This document shows positions 47,107 to 56,504 of a stretch of 64,000 bases of DNA, piece by piece. The stretch comes from Planktothrix paucivesiculata PCC 9631 (lineage in GTDB: Bacteria; Cyanobacteriota; Cyanobacteriia; Cyanobacteriales; Microcoleaceae): assembly GCF_900009265.2 (NCBI RefSeq), contig NZ_LR735004.1, forward strand, positions 116,372-180,371, read 5' to 3'. The translations under genes were made by a program, and so were the position numbers. Below the pieces are notes generated by a model that worked only from the letters and a program-made list of their open reading frames with translations, was not told where the DNA came from and ran no database searches. Positions within the stretch are counted from its first letter, which is position 1, and each line of letters begins with the position of its first letter.

Positions 47107-47371
47107 ATTAATTAAGTTTTTAAAACTATTTTTCTAAAAAAACATTCAAAATATTTAATAATAAATAGTCATAAAGTCTTATTAATCAAGACAATGGCTA
47201 TCTTTTGCTGTTAATAAATATGAAAATTGTTCATTCTTAATATTTCCCACTTATCTGATGAAAATTAGAGAGAATTTGATCGGAAAAATTGATAATTTTT
47301 TTTGAAGATAGCGATCGCATTTGGGAAAATGAAAACCCCCTGCTTTTTTAAGGGGGGCAGGGGGGATCAAA

Positions 47372-48517
47372 CTCTGGCAGTCCACCTCCGAAGACTATAA
47401 CGCCCTGACAGCATGGGCTGACGACTACCTCAACGCCTACCGAACTGATAAAAAACAATGGCAAAACACCCTAAACTCCCGTCTGCAACGTCTGGGGGAA
47501 ATCTTACATTTTGACCAACTCCTCAAAGCTATCGGGGAAAAATGCGATAGTCTGGTACTTATTCCTAACCGTTTTCTGCATTTATTCCCTCTGCACGCTT
47601 TACCGATATCTCAAGATCGTTTAGGAGAGTTAACTTCCTCGTCAGGGGTAGGGGCGAGGCGCGCCTCGCCCCTACAGGAGTCTGTCATTTTAATGGATCT
47701 GTTTTCCGGTGGGGTGAGTTATGCGCCCAGTTGTCAACTATTACAAACCGCAAAAAACCGCCAGCGTCCCGATTTTTCTCAACTATTTGCGATTCAAAAT
47801 CCGACAAAAGATTTAGCCTATACGGACTTAGAAGTTAACAGTATTCGCACTTATTTTAATCCGAGTCATATTCTAGTCCATGAAAACGCCAAAAAATCCA
47901 CCTTTAATGAACAACAAACCACCCTAAAAACGGCTAATTGTCACCATTTTTCCTGTCACGGTTATTTTAATTTTGAGAATCCTATTTTGTCTGCATTACT
48001 ATTCGCAGACTGTTACCTAAAATCCCCACCTTCGCCCCTTGATCCGAGTCGCCATCTTCGCCTAGAAAAAGGTCAAACCCTCGATCTGAGTGAATGTTTA
48101 ACCTTGGGGGATGTGTTTACATTGGATTTGCGTTGCTGTCGTTTAGTCACCCTTTCCGCTTGTGAAACGGGGTTAATTGATTTTCAATCTAATAGTGATG
48201 AATATATTGGTTTACCGAGTGGGTTTCTAGTGGCGGGTTCGACTAATGTTGTCAGTTCTCTGTGGTCTGTAAGTGATATTTCAACGGCTATTTTAATGAT
48301 TCGATTTTATCAATTATTGCGGGAGGGTGAGGAAGTTGCGATCGCGTTAAATCATGCTCAAAACTGGTTAAGAAATGCGACTAAAACCGACTTATTAGCT
48401 TGGATCGATTTGGGGAATAAAATGCAGTTACGTCAGTCTTTAAAGAACATGAATGATAATGAAAAACCCTTTGCTTCTCCCTATTATTGGGCGGCATTTT
48501 GTGCGATCGGACGGTAG
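47372..48517 (+). pseudogene. CHAT-domain protease of a CATRA system, 5'-truncated
   Basis: The frame is open from the IS edge and encodes about 381 residues of the C-terminal CHAT part: LVLIPNRFLHLFPLHALPI, then HHFSCHGYFN with the catalytic His and LVTLSACETGL with the catalytic Cys. The TPR-rich N-terminus expected of CATRA CHAT proteins is absent; coding begins at the right end of the ISAs1 element. A 28-nt palindrome at 47648 adds GVGARRASPLQE in frame. An ATG at 47693 could give a 274 aa product with both catalytic residues. Probably inactive as part of a system. Confidence 0.75.
47648..47675. repeat. 28-nt REP-like palindrome inside the CHAT frame
   Basis: Perfect palindrome with arms GTAGGGG/CCCCTAC and core CGAGGCGCGCCTCG. 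It is in frame in the CHAT coding sequence and adds no stop. Confidence 0.9.
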
Positions 48518-48521
48518 TACA

Positions 48522-48552
48522 GAAACCCGGTTTCTTCCAGAAACCCGGTTTC
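48522..48552. repeat. two GAAACCCGGTTTC copies in tandem
   Basis: 48522-48534 and 48540-48552 carry the 13-mer twice, five bases apart, directly after the CHAT stop. Same family as at 43021. Confidence 0.75.
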
Positions 48553-48623
48553 TTGGGGTGGGTTTACAAAATTAACCCTAAATTTGATATAATTAATTTA
48601 ATATTGCGTTAGAGTATCAGCCC

Positions 48624-48959
48624 ATGTCTTTCTACCAGCAAAACCTCCAAGCCTTTATGCGACTGTTACAGGAACAGCCTCAATTATTTAACGAGTCAAA
48701 ACGTCAAGAATTAATGGCATTAATTGAACCCTTACCCGATGATCTTGAAACCTTATCCTTTGCGATCGCAAGTTGGTATGAAAACCATGATGAAATTGTG
48801 GATGCTCAATCAGAAATCCTGAATAATTCTATATTAGAAGTTGATCGTATACCCGGAACTAACTTTGGTAATGTTCCCGAACCGAATCAACAAATTAACA
48901 AAGAAACGTTAAAAAACGCAATTCAACAATCTGTTAAAAAACCTCCTGCTAAACCCTAA
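48624..48959 (+). CDS. CATRA system-associated small protein
   Basis: 111 aa acidic helical protein. The N-terminal part (YQQNLQAFMRLLQEQPQLFN, then LMALIEPLPDDLETLSFAIASWYENHDEIVDAQSEIL) fits the small companion of CATRA conflict systems described with CHAT-TPR proteins. The tail is Asn/Pro/Lys-rich. It lies between the CHAT gene and the large CATRA membrane protein and ends 3 nt before the latter, so the two are surely co-transcribed. Confidence 0.6.
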   Translation: MSFYQQNLQAFMRLLQEQPQLFNESKRQELMALIEPLPDDLETLSFAIASWYENHDEIVDAQSEILNNSILEVDRIPGTNFGNVPEPNQQINKETLKNAIQQSVKKPPAKP

Positions 48960-48962
48960 TTT

Positions 48963-50414
48963 ATGGCAGATCAATCAATAGAAAGAACCGTTAAAAATCC
49001 CAAACTAACCCTAATTGCTTTTCAACTTAGAAATAATTTAGCGTTAGGGGATGAACCTATAGAAACAGCAAATCACCTTTGGGAAAAATGCCAAGAATTA
49101 GGAGAAACATTAAATTCTCCCCATTTAAAAACATTAATTAATCGACTTGAACAAGATCAAGGAAAAATTGGTTTTCCCCCAGGAGAAGATGATCTCCCAA
49201 ATGACTATGTAGAACTTTTAAAACCAAAAGCTCGGGTTTTAGATTTTTATGCTATTCCCGAACTGAATAAACCCCAACTCAAAGGCGAAGTTTATCCCCT
49301 ACAAATTCATGATACCTACGCCATTGATATTACCTTCTTTTGTCGTCCTGAAGAAGTTGTTAACCTTTCTGAACTGAACGATTTTTTAAACCCTAATTAT
49401 TGTTTATTGCCCGCTAATATTAAATCAGATTTAGGACAAACCTTAATATTATTTGCGGAACCTTTACTATCAGAATCAGATCATTATCAAGATTTTGCCA
49501 ATGCTTGTATTAAGGAGTTATTTCCCAGTTCAGACGCAGAAAGGTGGTTAAAAAATACTCCCTCAAAAGGTGAGTTTTTTGGAAGTCCGATTTTTGAATA
49601 TGATACAGGAGAATATAACCCCTCACGCCAGATTCATTTGTTAATTTGGTTTAATTGTTCTCCGCGAACCCAAATGTTAGAAGAACAGGGAAACTATTAT
49701 GAATTGTTAATTAATTTGTTGTGTTGTCGCCATAAAATTCTGTATAGCTATACTCAAGCTCGTTGGTGTTATCAACAAGCGAAGGATTTATATAAACAAT
49801 TATTACCTAAAGTAGAAAATCTCAAGAAATTATCCCCAAACCAAACTGAAAAACTGGAATTTTTAAAACAGGAGTTGATTTTAATTCCTCAGTCTTTCTT
49901 TGAATATGGCGAATATATTCAACAGATGAAACTGCAATTAAATACAATAAAAACGAATCTTAAAAATTATCAAGATTATCTAAATAAATTGAATAATATT
50001 CTGATACCAGAGGATAATTTACCCTTTCTTAACAAATTTGAAACCCGCACAAAAAACAAGTTTATAGAACAAATTAAGGTTGATTTAGGTTATTTAATAC
50101 CGGGTCAAAATTTGTTTTCAGAATTAATTAACACCATTCGCGGATTAGTTGAAATTGAACAGGCGGAAATTGATCGCTCCTTAGAAAAAACAATTGCCAT
50201 ATTAGGAGTTAGTTTAGGTGTGGGAGGAATAGCAGCATCAACATTTTCTGGTTATGTTGAAAGACCTTTGATTAATTCTAATCAATCCCCATCTAAAACA
50301 TCCATTAATCCGGGGTTATTTGCCTTTTTATTGAGTGGAACTATCGCTTTATGTACGGGGGTATTAACTGCGAAATATTTACGCTGTAGACGCAGGAAAT
50401 CACCTAAAAATTGA
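48963..50414 (+). CDS. CATRA conflict system caspase/TPR-associated membrane protein
   Basis: 483 aa. The long N-terminal region (1-300) is a mixed soluble domain with ARVLDFYAIPELN, YPLQIHDTYAIDITFFCRPEE and a W-rich segment; a predicted coiled coil covers about 300-360; two membrane helices close the protein (about 418-442 and 450-473). Position next to CHAT and the small partner, and the final 2TM hairpin, fit CATRA systems, where a CHAT protease is thought to trigger a membrane effector. With the CHAT gene truncated, the system is probably dead or altered here. Confidence 0.6.
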   Translation: MADQSIERTVKNPKLTLIAFQLRNNLALGDEPIETANHLWEKCQELGETLNSPHLKTLINRLEQDQGKIGFPPGEDDLPNDYVELLKPKARVLDFYAIPELNKPQLKGEVYPLQIHDTYAIDITFFCRPEEVVNLSELNDFLNPNYCLLPANIKSDLGQTLILFAEPLLSESDHYQDFANACIKELFPSSDAERWLKNTPSKGEFFGSPIFEYDTGEYNPSRQIHLLIWFNCSPRTQMLEEQGNYYELLINLLCCRHKILYSYTQARWCYQQAKDLYKQLLPKVENLKKLSPNQTEKLEFLKQELILIPQSFFEYGEYIQQMKLQLNTIKTNLKNYQDYLNKLNNILIPEDNLPFLNKFETRTKNKFIEQIKVDLGYLIPGQNLFSELINTIRGLVEIEQAEIDRSLEKTIAILGVSLGVGGIAASTFSGYVERPLINSNQSPSKTSINPGLFAFLLSGTIALCTGVLTAKYLRCRRRKSPKN

Positions 50415-50447
50415 TCGTAATGGGCATGAATTGAAGAAGGGCTAAAG

Positions 50448-50477
50448 CCCAACAACGCCCAACAACGCCCAACAACG
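50448..50477. repeat. three copies of CCCAACAACG
   Basis: Perfect 10-nt tandem repeat, three units, in the gap after the CATRA membrane protein. Confidence 0.85.
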
Positions 50478-50493
50478 AGGAAGATTGCTGTGC

Positions 50494-50862
50494 CTAAGAA
50501 AAAACTGGAACCTTTTCAACTATGATGTTATTAAATTCTAAGGATAAATTATCCCCTTGGCGATGGGCTTCCCAAGTTCCCGACGACAACCGACTAATTT
50601 GCCATTGTCCCTGAATATAATTTTCATCCTCGGAGACTGTCCCCGTATAACTAACCGTATCGGGAGAAGTCGTTAAATATTGTTTGGTAAAACTCACCCC
50701 TCGACCCAGCACATCCCCACTAATTTGAGCTTCTCCCAAATAACCCTCATCTAAAATATTCCCGGCTAGGGAATTACCGCTTTGAATAAATGTTACTTCA
50801 AAACGAGTAGGAACTCCCTGTTGCCAATAGGTTCCTAACCAAGTTCCACTAATATCAGTCAT
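50494..50862 (-). CDS. unknown beta-rich protein
   Basis: 122 aa with no signal peptide. Begins MTDISGTWLGTYWQ and alternates short beta strands with Gly turns: RFEVTFIQSGNSLAGNILD, VSYTGTVSEDENYIQGQWQIS. The pattern suggests a lipocalin-like small barrel, as in other GTWxGTY-type proteins, but I do not recognise the family. Stands alone 35 nt downstream of the next minus-strand gene. Confidence 0.55.
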   Translation of the reverse strand: MTDISGTWLGTYWQQGVPTRFEVTFIQSGNSLAGNILDEGYLGEAQISGDVLGRGVSFTKQYLTTSPDTVSYTGTVSEDENYIQGQWQISRLSSGTWEAHRQGDNLSLEFNNIIVEKVPVFS

Positions 50863-50897
50863 ACTTTACATTAAGAAAAAGTTTAAAGGGAAACTTA

Positions 50898-51968
50898 TTA
50901 ATTTGAGCAAGTTTCCCCTATAGATAAATTAACAAAATTTGAGACTTGACAGGACGTTGAAAGATGGGCAATTAAGGTTTTTGTCCAAGGGGATAACAAA
51001 TTATTCCCAGGAATATTCAAAAATTGTACACGCAAACTCGGTATAATTGAACTAGCAGGTTGATCAAATTGTATACTAGAACCCGTTTGGCTAGTCCGAT
51101 AAACCCAACGCTGGTTTTCGTGACCCACAATCACCCGCCAACCCGCCACCAGACCTTGGGTACAAAACGTCCCGGGTTGGACTAACCCCAAACAACCATC
51201 GGGCCAGATTTGTGCCTCCACCGCCTCCAGAGTCAGTTGAGACGCCGATAAACCTGACCGTTGTAGAATATCCTCAAACACCGACTCTAAGACCGATGAC
51301 GGGAGTTTTAACGAATGACTTTGAGATTCTAAACGGATGATTCTCCCCTGAGCATCCGTGCGATAGACCCAGGTTTGACGACCATCGGACACCACCACCC
51401 GCCACCCTGAAACTAACATTTGGCCACAGATTTCATCGGTTGTAGCCAGTCCTAAACAGGTATCTGGCCAAGTTTGTTGACGCGCTTCCACAATTTTCAG
51501 ATCTTTGACAACAACTTCCGATTCCTGGCCGACGGTTTCCCGAATTTTCTTATCTACTTGAGGAGGTAAAACCTTAGCTGGATTACCGATATTAACCATC
51601 CATTCGGGATTTAAAGAATTTTTTGCATAGATAACCGGAATGGTTTTGGGTAACTGTCCCTGACGTTTAAATAAAGGATTTGGTAAAACCCGGTAGGTCG
51701 GGGTGATGGCAGAAACAATAATCGGATTTTCAGGAATTTCCCATAATCGTTGGTTTTCTATCGGTTTCGGGGAAACAGGTTTTTGGGTAACGGTCAGGGA
51801 ATCAGAGATGACCGCTTGACTGTGAACAAAGGTAGATTTTAAAAAAGTTGGGTCAGCTTTTAAAGCTAAAACCCCAGTCAACATCAACGCCAATACAAAC
51901 GGGCGGGGCTGCTTCTTGTTGACGGGGGGGGTCGCCTGGGGACGACGGTTGGGGTGACTGGATTTCAT
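50898..51968 (-). CDS. secreted protein with two WPD-CLGL repeats
   Basis: 356 aa. A basic N-terminus and hydrophobic stretch (about 24-38) suggest export. Two copies of a cyanobacterial repeat follow: TWPDTCLGLATTDEIC with SGWRVVVSDGRQTWVYRT (about 168-215) and IWPDGCLGLVQPGTFC with AGWRVIVGHENQRWVYRT (about 253-300). Each repeat has two Cys, likely disulfide-bonded. The repeats occur in many cyanobacterial envelope proteins without known function. The C-terminal ~40 residues contain two further Cys. Confidence 0.65.
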   Translation of the reverse strand: MKSSHPNRRPQATPPVNKKQPRPFVLALMLTGVLALKADPTFLKSTFVHSQAVISDSLTVTQKPVSPKPIENQRLWEIPENPIIVSAITPTYRVLPNPLFKRQGQLPKTIPVIYAKNSLNPEWMVNIGNPAKVLPPQVDKKIRETVGQESEVVVKDLKIVEARQQTWPDTCLGLATTDEICGQMLVSGWRVVVSDGRQTWVYRTDAQGRIIRLESQSHSLKLPSSVLESVFEDILQRSGLSASQLTLEAVEAQIWPDGCLGLVQPGTFCTQGLVAGWRVIVGHENQRWVYRTSQTGSSIQFDQPASSIIPSLRVQFLNIPGNNLLSPWTKTLIAHLSTSCQVSNFVNLSIGETCSN

Positions 51969-52340
51969 TGGGAAGCATCCACAAATACGGAATCATTGAT
52001 GGCAAAAATGACCCAGATCTTAGAAAATTAGTTTCGGGCAATTGCCGTTAAATACGGCCCTGACCGAAACGGATTGATCTAAATCCGATTCAAACGATGC
52101 AAAGAGAACTTCAACGCCCTGAGTCTGTTTTCCGGTGTGATCGTCTAACTTTGCAGATTCAGTTCAATTCCCATTGCTAGGATAGGTTTCAGACCACAAC
52201 TGTAGATGAGTCCGAAATTCTACCGGATCATTACCTGCGTATCCTAACACACCCATTCCCCGATTCCATAGTTAGGAAGTTCAACGATCGCCAGACCTGA
52301 TAGGTTAAGAATAGGATCAAAAATTTAGGAGTTAATCCAG
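51969..52340. promoter_or_regulatory. divergent intergenic region
   Basis: 372 nt between the secreted protein (minus) and the vWA gene (plus). No gene or repeat is visible. It should hold both promoters. TTAGGAG at 52326-52332 is the ribosome-binding site of the vWA gene. Confidence 0.35.
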
Positions 52341-52973
52341 ATGGACATTTTGCTAGAAGGAGGATCGGTCTTAAGCGATCGCGATTATACTTTAATTATT
52401 GATAGTAGTCAGAGCATGGCAACGATTGAAAAATCTAAGGGCAAAAGTCGCTGGGATTTAATTCAAGAATCGATTTTAGCCATTGCCAGTTATTGCGAAC
52501 AATTTGATTTTGACGGCATTACCCTATATTTATTTTCCGATCAATTTCAACGCTATGAAAATGTTACCTCTGACCGAATTATTTATCTTTTTCAACACCA
52601 TCAACCTTCGGGGAAAAATCGTTTATCTCCCGTATTAAAAGATGCCACCGATCACTATTTTGGACGGCGGGCAACGGCACAAACTAAAGCCAATGGTGAA
52701 ACCATTATTATTGTAACTTCTGGAGAAATTGAAAATCCCACCGCCCTTAGACAAATTATTATTGATGCAGCCAATCAACTAAACCGAGATGAAGAATTAG
52801 CCATTGAACTAATTCAAGTGGGTTCTAATGCTGATGTCACCACTTTTTTTCAGGGCTTAGATCATAATTTACAAGGTCAGGGCGCTAAATTTGATATTTG
52901 TAATACCATCACCCTCTCGGATTTAGATTCCATGAGTTTAACAGATGTGTTGCTCAAAGCCATTATTGATTAA
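52341..52973 (+). CDS. von Willebrand factor A domain protein
   Basis: 210 aa, essentially one vWA domain. The metal-ion-dependent adhesion site DSSQS is at about 22-26, with ITLYLFSD and IIVTSGEI as later strands and a conserved Thr/Asp position. No signal peptide, so cytoplasmic. Such small vWA proteins often act in scaffold or chelatase-like complexes. It is followed 77 nt later by a glycosyltransferase gene; no functional tie is evident. Confidence 0.8.
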   Translation: MDILLEGGSVLSDRDYTLIIDSSQSMATIEKSKGKSRWDLIQESILAIASYCEQFDFDGITLYLFSDQFQRYENVTSDRIIYLFQHHQPSGKNRLSPVLKDATDHYFGRRATAQTKANGETIIIVTSGEIENPTALRQIIIDAANQLNRDEELAIELIQVGSNADVTTFFQGLDHNLQGQGAKFDICNTITLSDLDSMSLTDVLLKAIID

Positions 52974-53050
52974 ACTTTTAATTTACCAAAATCCCATACC
53001 TCTGCTGTCGTTTATTCTGATCTTTTTATGATTTTTAGAGGTGAGTTATC

Positions 53051-54181
53051 ATGATGGAATCTTCCTCAGAAAAATTAGTCTCTCAGTCAATTAAAACCTT
53101 GGATTCTATTTTAATTAATGAAAAATTACCCCCATCAGAAAGGGCAACCGTTGCCTTAAAAATCTTAGAAATGGCTCGGATTTTTACGCTGGAAACTCCT
53201 CCCGCTTCCGAAACCCAACCCATTCCAGTAACCAAACTTAATTTTACTGACCCCAAAATATTTTTACATTTAGCCGCCTATCGAGATTCCGAACTAATTC
53301 CCACCTTAAAAGATGCCTTAAAAAAAGCCCATCGCCCCGAAAAAATTACCTTTGGCATTGTTTGGCAATTTATCCCCGGAGAGGATGAAACAATTACCGA
53401 GAAAGTGCAGGAATTTCCCTGTAAAATGATTGAAATTGATGCTCGAAAATCCCTGGGTGTCTGTTGGGCAAGATCCCTGGGTCAGCGTTTACTCCATGAT
53501 GAAGATTTTATCTTACAATTAGATAGTCACCATCGATTTGTGGAAGGTTGGGATAGTTTATTATTAAAACAACTTGCCCAATGTCCCAGCCCCAAACCCA
53601 TCCTTTCCGCCTATACTCCCCCCTATCTTCCCCCCGATGAAATTCCCCCAGGATATCCCAGTACCCGTTTAACCGCCCATCATTTTGATGACCATGGGAT
53701 TTTGAGTTTTGTCGCGGGAGAGAGTCTAGCGTCCTATTCTGAACCCCAATTAGGAATGTTTCTAGCCGGAGGATTTATCTTCGCCCCCCGACAATTTTAT
53801 TTAGAAGTTCCCTATGATCCGTTTCTCTATTTCAGAGGAGAAGAAATCACCCTTTCAACCCGAGCTTGGACAAAGGGATGGGATATTTTTTATCCCCATC
53901 AAATTACTATTTACCACTATTATACTCGCACCAATGCTAAAAAACATTGGGATGTGGATTCGGAATGGTTCAAATTAGAACAAAAGTCCCGAGAAAGAGT
54001 CAAAAAAATATTAAGAATTAATCCTTTAGAAGCAGAAAATTTAGAAATTTATGATCTCGGAGTCCTGAGAACTCTGGAAGATTATCAAAGTTTTTGTGGG
54101 ATTAATTTCCAAACCCGAGAAATATCCGAAACCGCCTCTAAAGGAATTCCTACAAAATTTCTATTGTCATCATTATTTTGA
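53051..54181 (+). CDS. GlcNAc-transferase-like glycosyltransferase (GT60-like)
   Basis: 376 aa. The first ~70 residues are a helical extension. The GT-A domain (about 80-330) has IFLHLAAYRDSELIPTLKDAL, ITFGIVWQF, a metal site QLDSHHRFVEGWD (about 160-172) and FLAGGFIFAPRQF, then FRGEEITLSTRAWTKGWDIFYP, matching the GlcNAc (Skp1 GlcNAc-transferase type) family. It would move GlcNAc from UDP-GlcNAc onto a protein or sugar acceptor. Acceptor unknown. Confidence 0.75.
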   Translation: MMESSSEKLVSQSIKTLDSILINEKLPPSERATVALKILEMARIFTLETPPASETQPIPVTKLNFTDPKIFLHLAAYRDSELIPTLKDALKKAHRPEKITFGIVWQFIPGEDETITEKVQEFPCKMIEIDARKSLGVCWARSLGQRLLHDEDFILQLDSHHRFVEGWDSLLLKQLAQCPSPKPILSAYTPPYLPPDEIPPGYPSTRLTAHHFDDHGILSFVAGESLASYSEPQLGMFLAGGFIFAPRQFYLEVPYDPFLYFRGEEITLSTRAWTKGWDIFYPHQITIYHYYTRTNAKKHWDVDSEWFKLEQKSRERVKKILRINPLEAENLEIYDLGVLRTLEDYQSFCGINFQTREISETASKGIPTKFLLSSLF

Positions 54182-54201
54182 CATCCTCAAACTGAATAAA
54201 A

Positions 54202-54226
54202 AGCCTAAGTGGAACTTAGGGGCTTT
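54202..54226 (+). terminator. hairpin after the glycosyltransferase gene
   Basis: AGCCTAAG and CTTAGGGGCT pair with a two-base bulge across a TGGA loop, followed by TTT. It ends 51 nt before the next gene. Confidence 0.65.
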
Positions 54227-54277
54227 AAACGCAAAATTTTCTGTAAAATCAAACTATTGTGATAGAAGGGTTAAATT

Positions 54278-54574
54278 ATGGGTAGTCGAGACGGTTTTAC
54301 CAGCGGCTTTTTCCTCGGTGCAACGCTAGGCGGTGTGGTGGGGGGAGTATTAGGGGTGGTACTAGCCAACCGCATCAATAATCAAGACCGGGTTGATCCT
54401 TTGTTAGAAATACCCGGAAAATCGGGGAAGGCTGCTAAATTGACCGGAGAAAATATGGAAACCGCCCGGTTAGGTTTGGAGGATAAAATAGCTCAACTCA
54501 ATCAGGCTATCGATGATGTCCGTCAACAGTTAGGCAGTGTCAATGGCAATGGGGGGTCGGAAACCTATGATTAA
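54278..54574 (+). CDS. conserved cyanobacterial glycine-zipper membrane protein
   Basis: 98 aa. A Gly-rich membrane helix near the N-terminus (FFLGATLGGVVGGVLGVVLA, about 11-30) has the spacing of a glycine zipper, and a soluble coiled-coil-like C-terminus follows (ETARLGLEDKIAQLNQAIDDVRQQL). Similar in plan to YtxH-type proteins. No assigned function. Confidence 0.65.
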   Translation: MGSRDGFTSGFFLGATLGGVVGGVLGVVLANRINNQDRVDPLLEIPGKSGKAAKLTGENMETARLGLEDKIAQLNQAIDDVRQQLGSVNGNGGSETYD

Positions 54575-54675
54575 TCGATTCTAGTGTGGGTTTGAATCTA
54601 TCCCCTGGTTTCAAATGTGATACACTGGGGAACATAACTTTATCTAAAAATTGAGTCAAACATCAAGAAAATTTT

Positions 54676-54963
54676 ATGGCACTTCCTTTAGGTTTACTCG
54701 CGAGTACCCTGGCACAGTTCCTGAACATTTATATGTTAATCCTATTTGTTAGGATTTTATTAAGCTGGTTTCCTACTATTAATTGGTATGATCCGCCCTT
54801 TTCCATCTTAAGCCAATTAACCGATCCCTATCTCAACCTATTCCGTTCTTTTATTCCCCCTTTGGGTGGGATTGATTTTTCCGCAATTATTGCGATTTTT
54901 GCCTTGCAATTTGGTTCTCAAATCATTATTGCCTTATTAGGCAGTATGCAGCAAGTATTCTAA
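54676..54963 (+). CDS. YggT family protein
   Basis: 95 aa integral membrane protein of the YggT/Ycf19 family, with two hydrophobic segments separated by the signature RILLSWFPTINWYDPPFSILSQLTDPYLNLFRSFIPPLGGIDFS. In cyanobacteria and chloroplasts these proteins affect thylakoid or nucleoid organisation. Located after the small glycine-zipper protein with its own spacing of about 100 nt. Confidence 0.92.
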   Translation: MALPLGLLASTLAQFLNIYMLILFVRILLSWFPTINWYDPPFSILSQLTDPYLNLFRSFIPPLGGIDFSAIIAIFALQFGSQIIIALLGSMQQVF

Positions 54964-54968
54964 CTCAA

Positions 54969-55107
54969 ACGTAGTAAGCCCGACCGGGCTTATTTCCTCC
55001 CAACCCAATTAAGTTAAGAGTCCTAAAGGACTCACTACGAACGTAGTAAGCCCTTTAGGGTTTATTTCCTCGCCGTTGAGTTAAGAGTCCTAAAGGACTC
55101 ACTACGA
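54969..55107. repeat. tandem duplication of palindrome-bearing unit
   Basis: Two units, 54969-55040 and 55041-55107, each start ACGTAGTAAGCCC and end GAGTCCTAAAGGACTCACTACGA. Each unit contains a CGTAGTAAG...GGGCTTA-type hairpin and a second palindrome, GAGTCCTAAAGGACTC. Lies between convergent yggT and the thioredoxin reductase gene. Confidence 0.8.
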
Positions 55108-55130
55108 TTAGAGAAGCTGGGTTTTTTATT

Positions 55131-56492
55131 CTATGAGTTTTTCTCAATTAATTCTCGATATAAACTCTTAGGTTTGACACCTTTAAGGTTTTCAATTAAA
55201 TCCTTGTTTTTGAAAAACTGCACCGTCGGAGTCCCAACTACCCCGGCATTTTGGGCAATTTCAGGATCTTCTTCAATGTCAATTTCAATATAATGAATCT
55301 TACCCTCAAATTCATTCACGACCTTATCTAAAATCGGTTTCAGGGCATGACAGGGGCCGCAGGTGGGTGAAGAATATTTTACCATAATTAAGCGATCGCT
55401 ATCATGGTACAGTTTCCGCAACGCATAACCCCCGGTATGGCGAGTATTCTGGATATCGAAATTCTCGGACGTCGTAATTTGAGGTGGGGTTGATTTCGGG
55501 GTTTCCACTCCTGAAGTTTCCGTCTGTTGAAATTCTTCCCCTAACCCATTTAGGGATAACCAACGTTCGGCTAACATCGCCCCCATACAACCACTTCCGG
55601 CGGCAGTAATTGCTTGACGAAACTCATGATCTTGAACATCTCCCACGGCATAAACCCCCTCAACGCTGGTTTCAGGAGTCCCATGTTTCGTAACAATATA
55701 TCCTACCTCATCGAGTTCTAACTGTCCCTGGAATATTTGGGTATTGGGAGTATGACCGATAGCATAAAATAGCCCCTGTACGGGTAAATCTTGCTGTTCT
55801 CCCGTCTGAGTATTCTTAATTTTAATCCCCCCTAATTTGCCATTTCCATAAACATCCAGCGCCTGGGTATGCCAATGCACAGTAATTTTAGGATGGGTCA
55901 GAACCCGTTGCTGCATAGTTTTACTCGCCCGTAGTTCATCCCGTCTAACTAATAGATGAACATGGGTGGCATATTTAGTTAAATAAACCGCTTCCTCCGT
56001 GGCCGTATCTCCTCCCCCAATCACCGCTAATTCTACTCCTTTGAAAATCGGACTCGCCCCATCACAAATAGCACAGGCAGAAATTCCCGCATTCCAAAAG
56101 GTTTCCTCCTGGGGTAAATGTAGCCGTTTGGCGGTCGCCCCGGTGGCAATTACAATGGCATGGGTTTTGATTTCCCTATCTTCGGATTTCACGGTAAACG
56201 GACGTTGACTCAAATCAACGGAAACCACATCCTCGGTAAACAATTCCGCCCCCCAGCGTTCGGCTTGGGCTTTGATCCGATCCATTAATTCCGGCCCAGT
56301 AATCCCATCGGGAAAACCGGGGAAGTTCTCAACTTCCGTGGTGGTCATTAACTGTCCCCCGGGAATCCCGCCCATTTGATAGCCCTCAAAGACCACGGGT
56401 TTCAAATTCGCCCGTCCAGCATAAATCGCGGCCGTATAGCCCGCAGGGCCAGAACCAATAATTACCAGGTTTTCAACGGTTGGGTTGGTCAT
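55131..56492 (-). CDS. NADPH-thioredoxin reductase fused to thioredoxin (NTRC type)
   Basis: 453 aa from the ATG at 56492 (a TTG at 56504 is possible). The reductase part (1-320) has the FAD motif [17 protein letters not shown], redox CAICDGA (about 140), and NADPH motif [11 protein letters not shown] Ser/Thr/Pro-rich linker leads to a thioredoxin domain (about 350-453) with CGPC. One chain thus carries electrons from NADPH to disulfides; in cyanobacteria and chloroplasts NTRC reduces 2-Cys peroxiredoxins and tunes photosynthesis. Confidence 0.95.
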   Translation of the reverse strand: MTNPTVENLVIIGSGPAGYTAAIYAGRANLKPVVFEGYQMGGIPGGQLMTTTEVENFPGFPDGITGPELMDRIKAQAERWGAELFTEDVVSVDLSQRPFTVKSEDREIKTHAIVIATGATAKRLHLPQEETFWNAGISACAICDGASPIFKGVELAVIGGGDTATEEAVYLTKYATHVHLLVRRDELRASKTMQQRVLTHPKITVHWHTQALDVYGNGKLGGIKIKNTQTGEQQDLPVQGLFYAIGHTPNTQIFQGQLELDEVGYIVTKHGTPETSVEGVYAVGDVQDHEFRQAITAAGSGCMGAMLAERWLSLNGLGEEFQQTETSGVETPKSTPPQITTSENFDIQNTRHTGGYALRKLYHDSDRLIMVKYSSPTCGPCHALKPILDKVVNEFEGKIHYIEIDIEEDPEIAQNAGVVGTPTVQFFKNKDLIENLKGVKPKSLYRELIEKNS

Positions 56493-56504
56493 TTTTATTT
56501 TCAA

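Larger units (their letters stand above)
45892..47368 (+). mobile_element. ISAs1-family insertion sequence
   Basis: About 1.43-1.48 kb. The inner ends AAAGCAGGGTGTTTTCATT (45914-45932) and, inverted, 47328-47346 match with one mismatch. Outside them GATCCCCCCTAACCCCCC and its imperfect inverted copy to 47368 may extend the ends to about 45 nt. One transposase fills the middle. No target duplication is clear, since the right edge abuts a truncated CHAT gene. Confidence 0.8.

Noticed and set aside
43160..50414. Prophage or integrative element covering the accessory region
   Set aside because: There is no integrase, phage structural gene or tRNA-type attachment site; repeats, a MITE and one IS account for the mobility signs.
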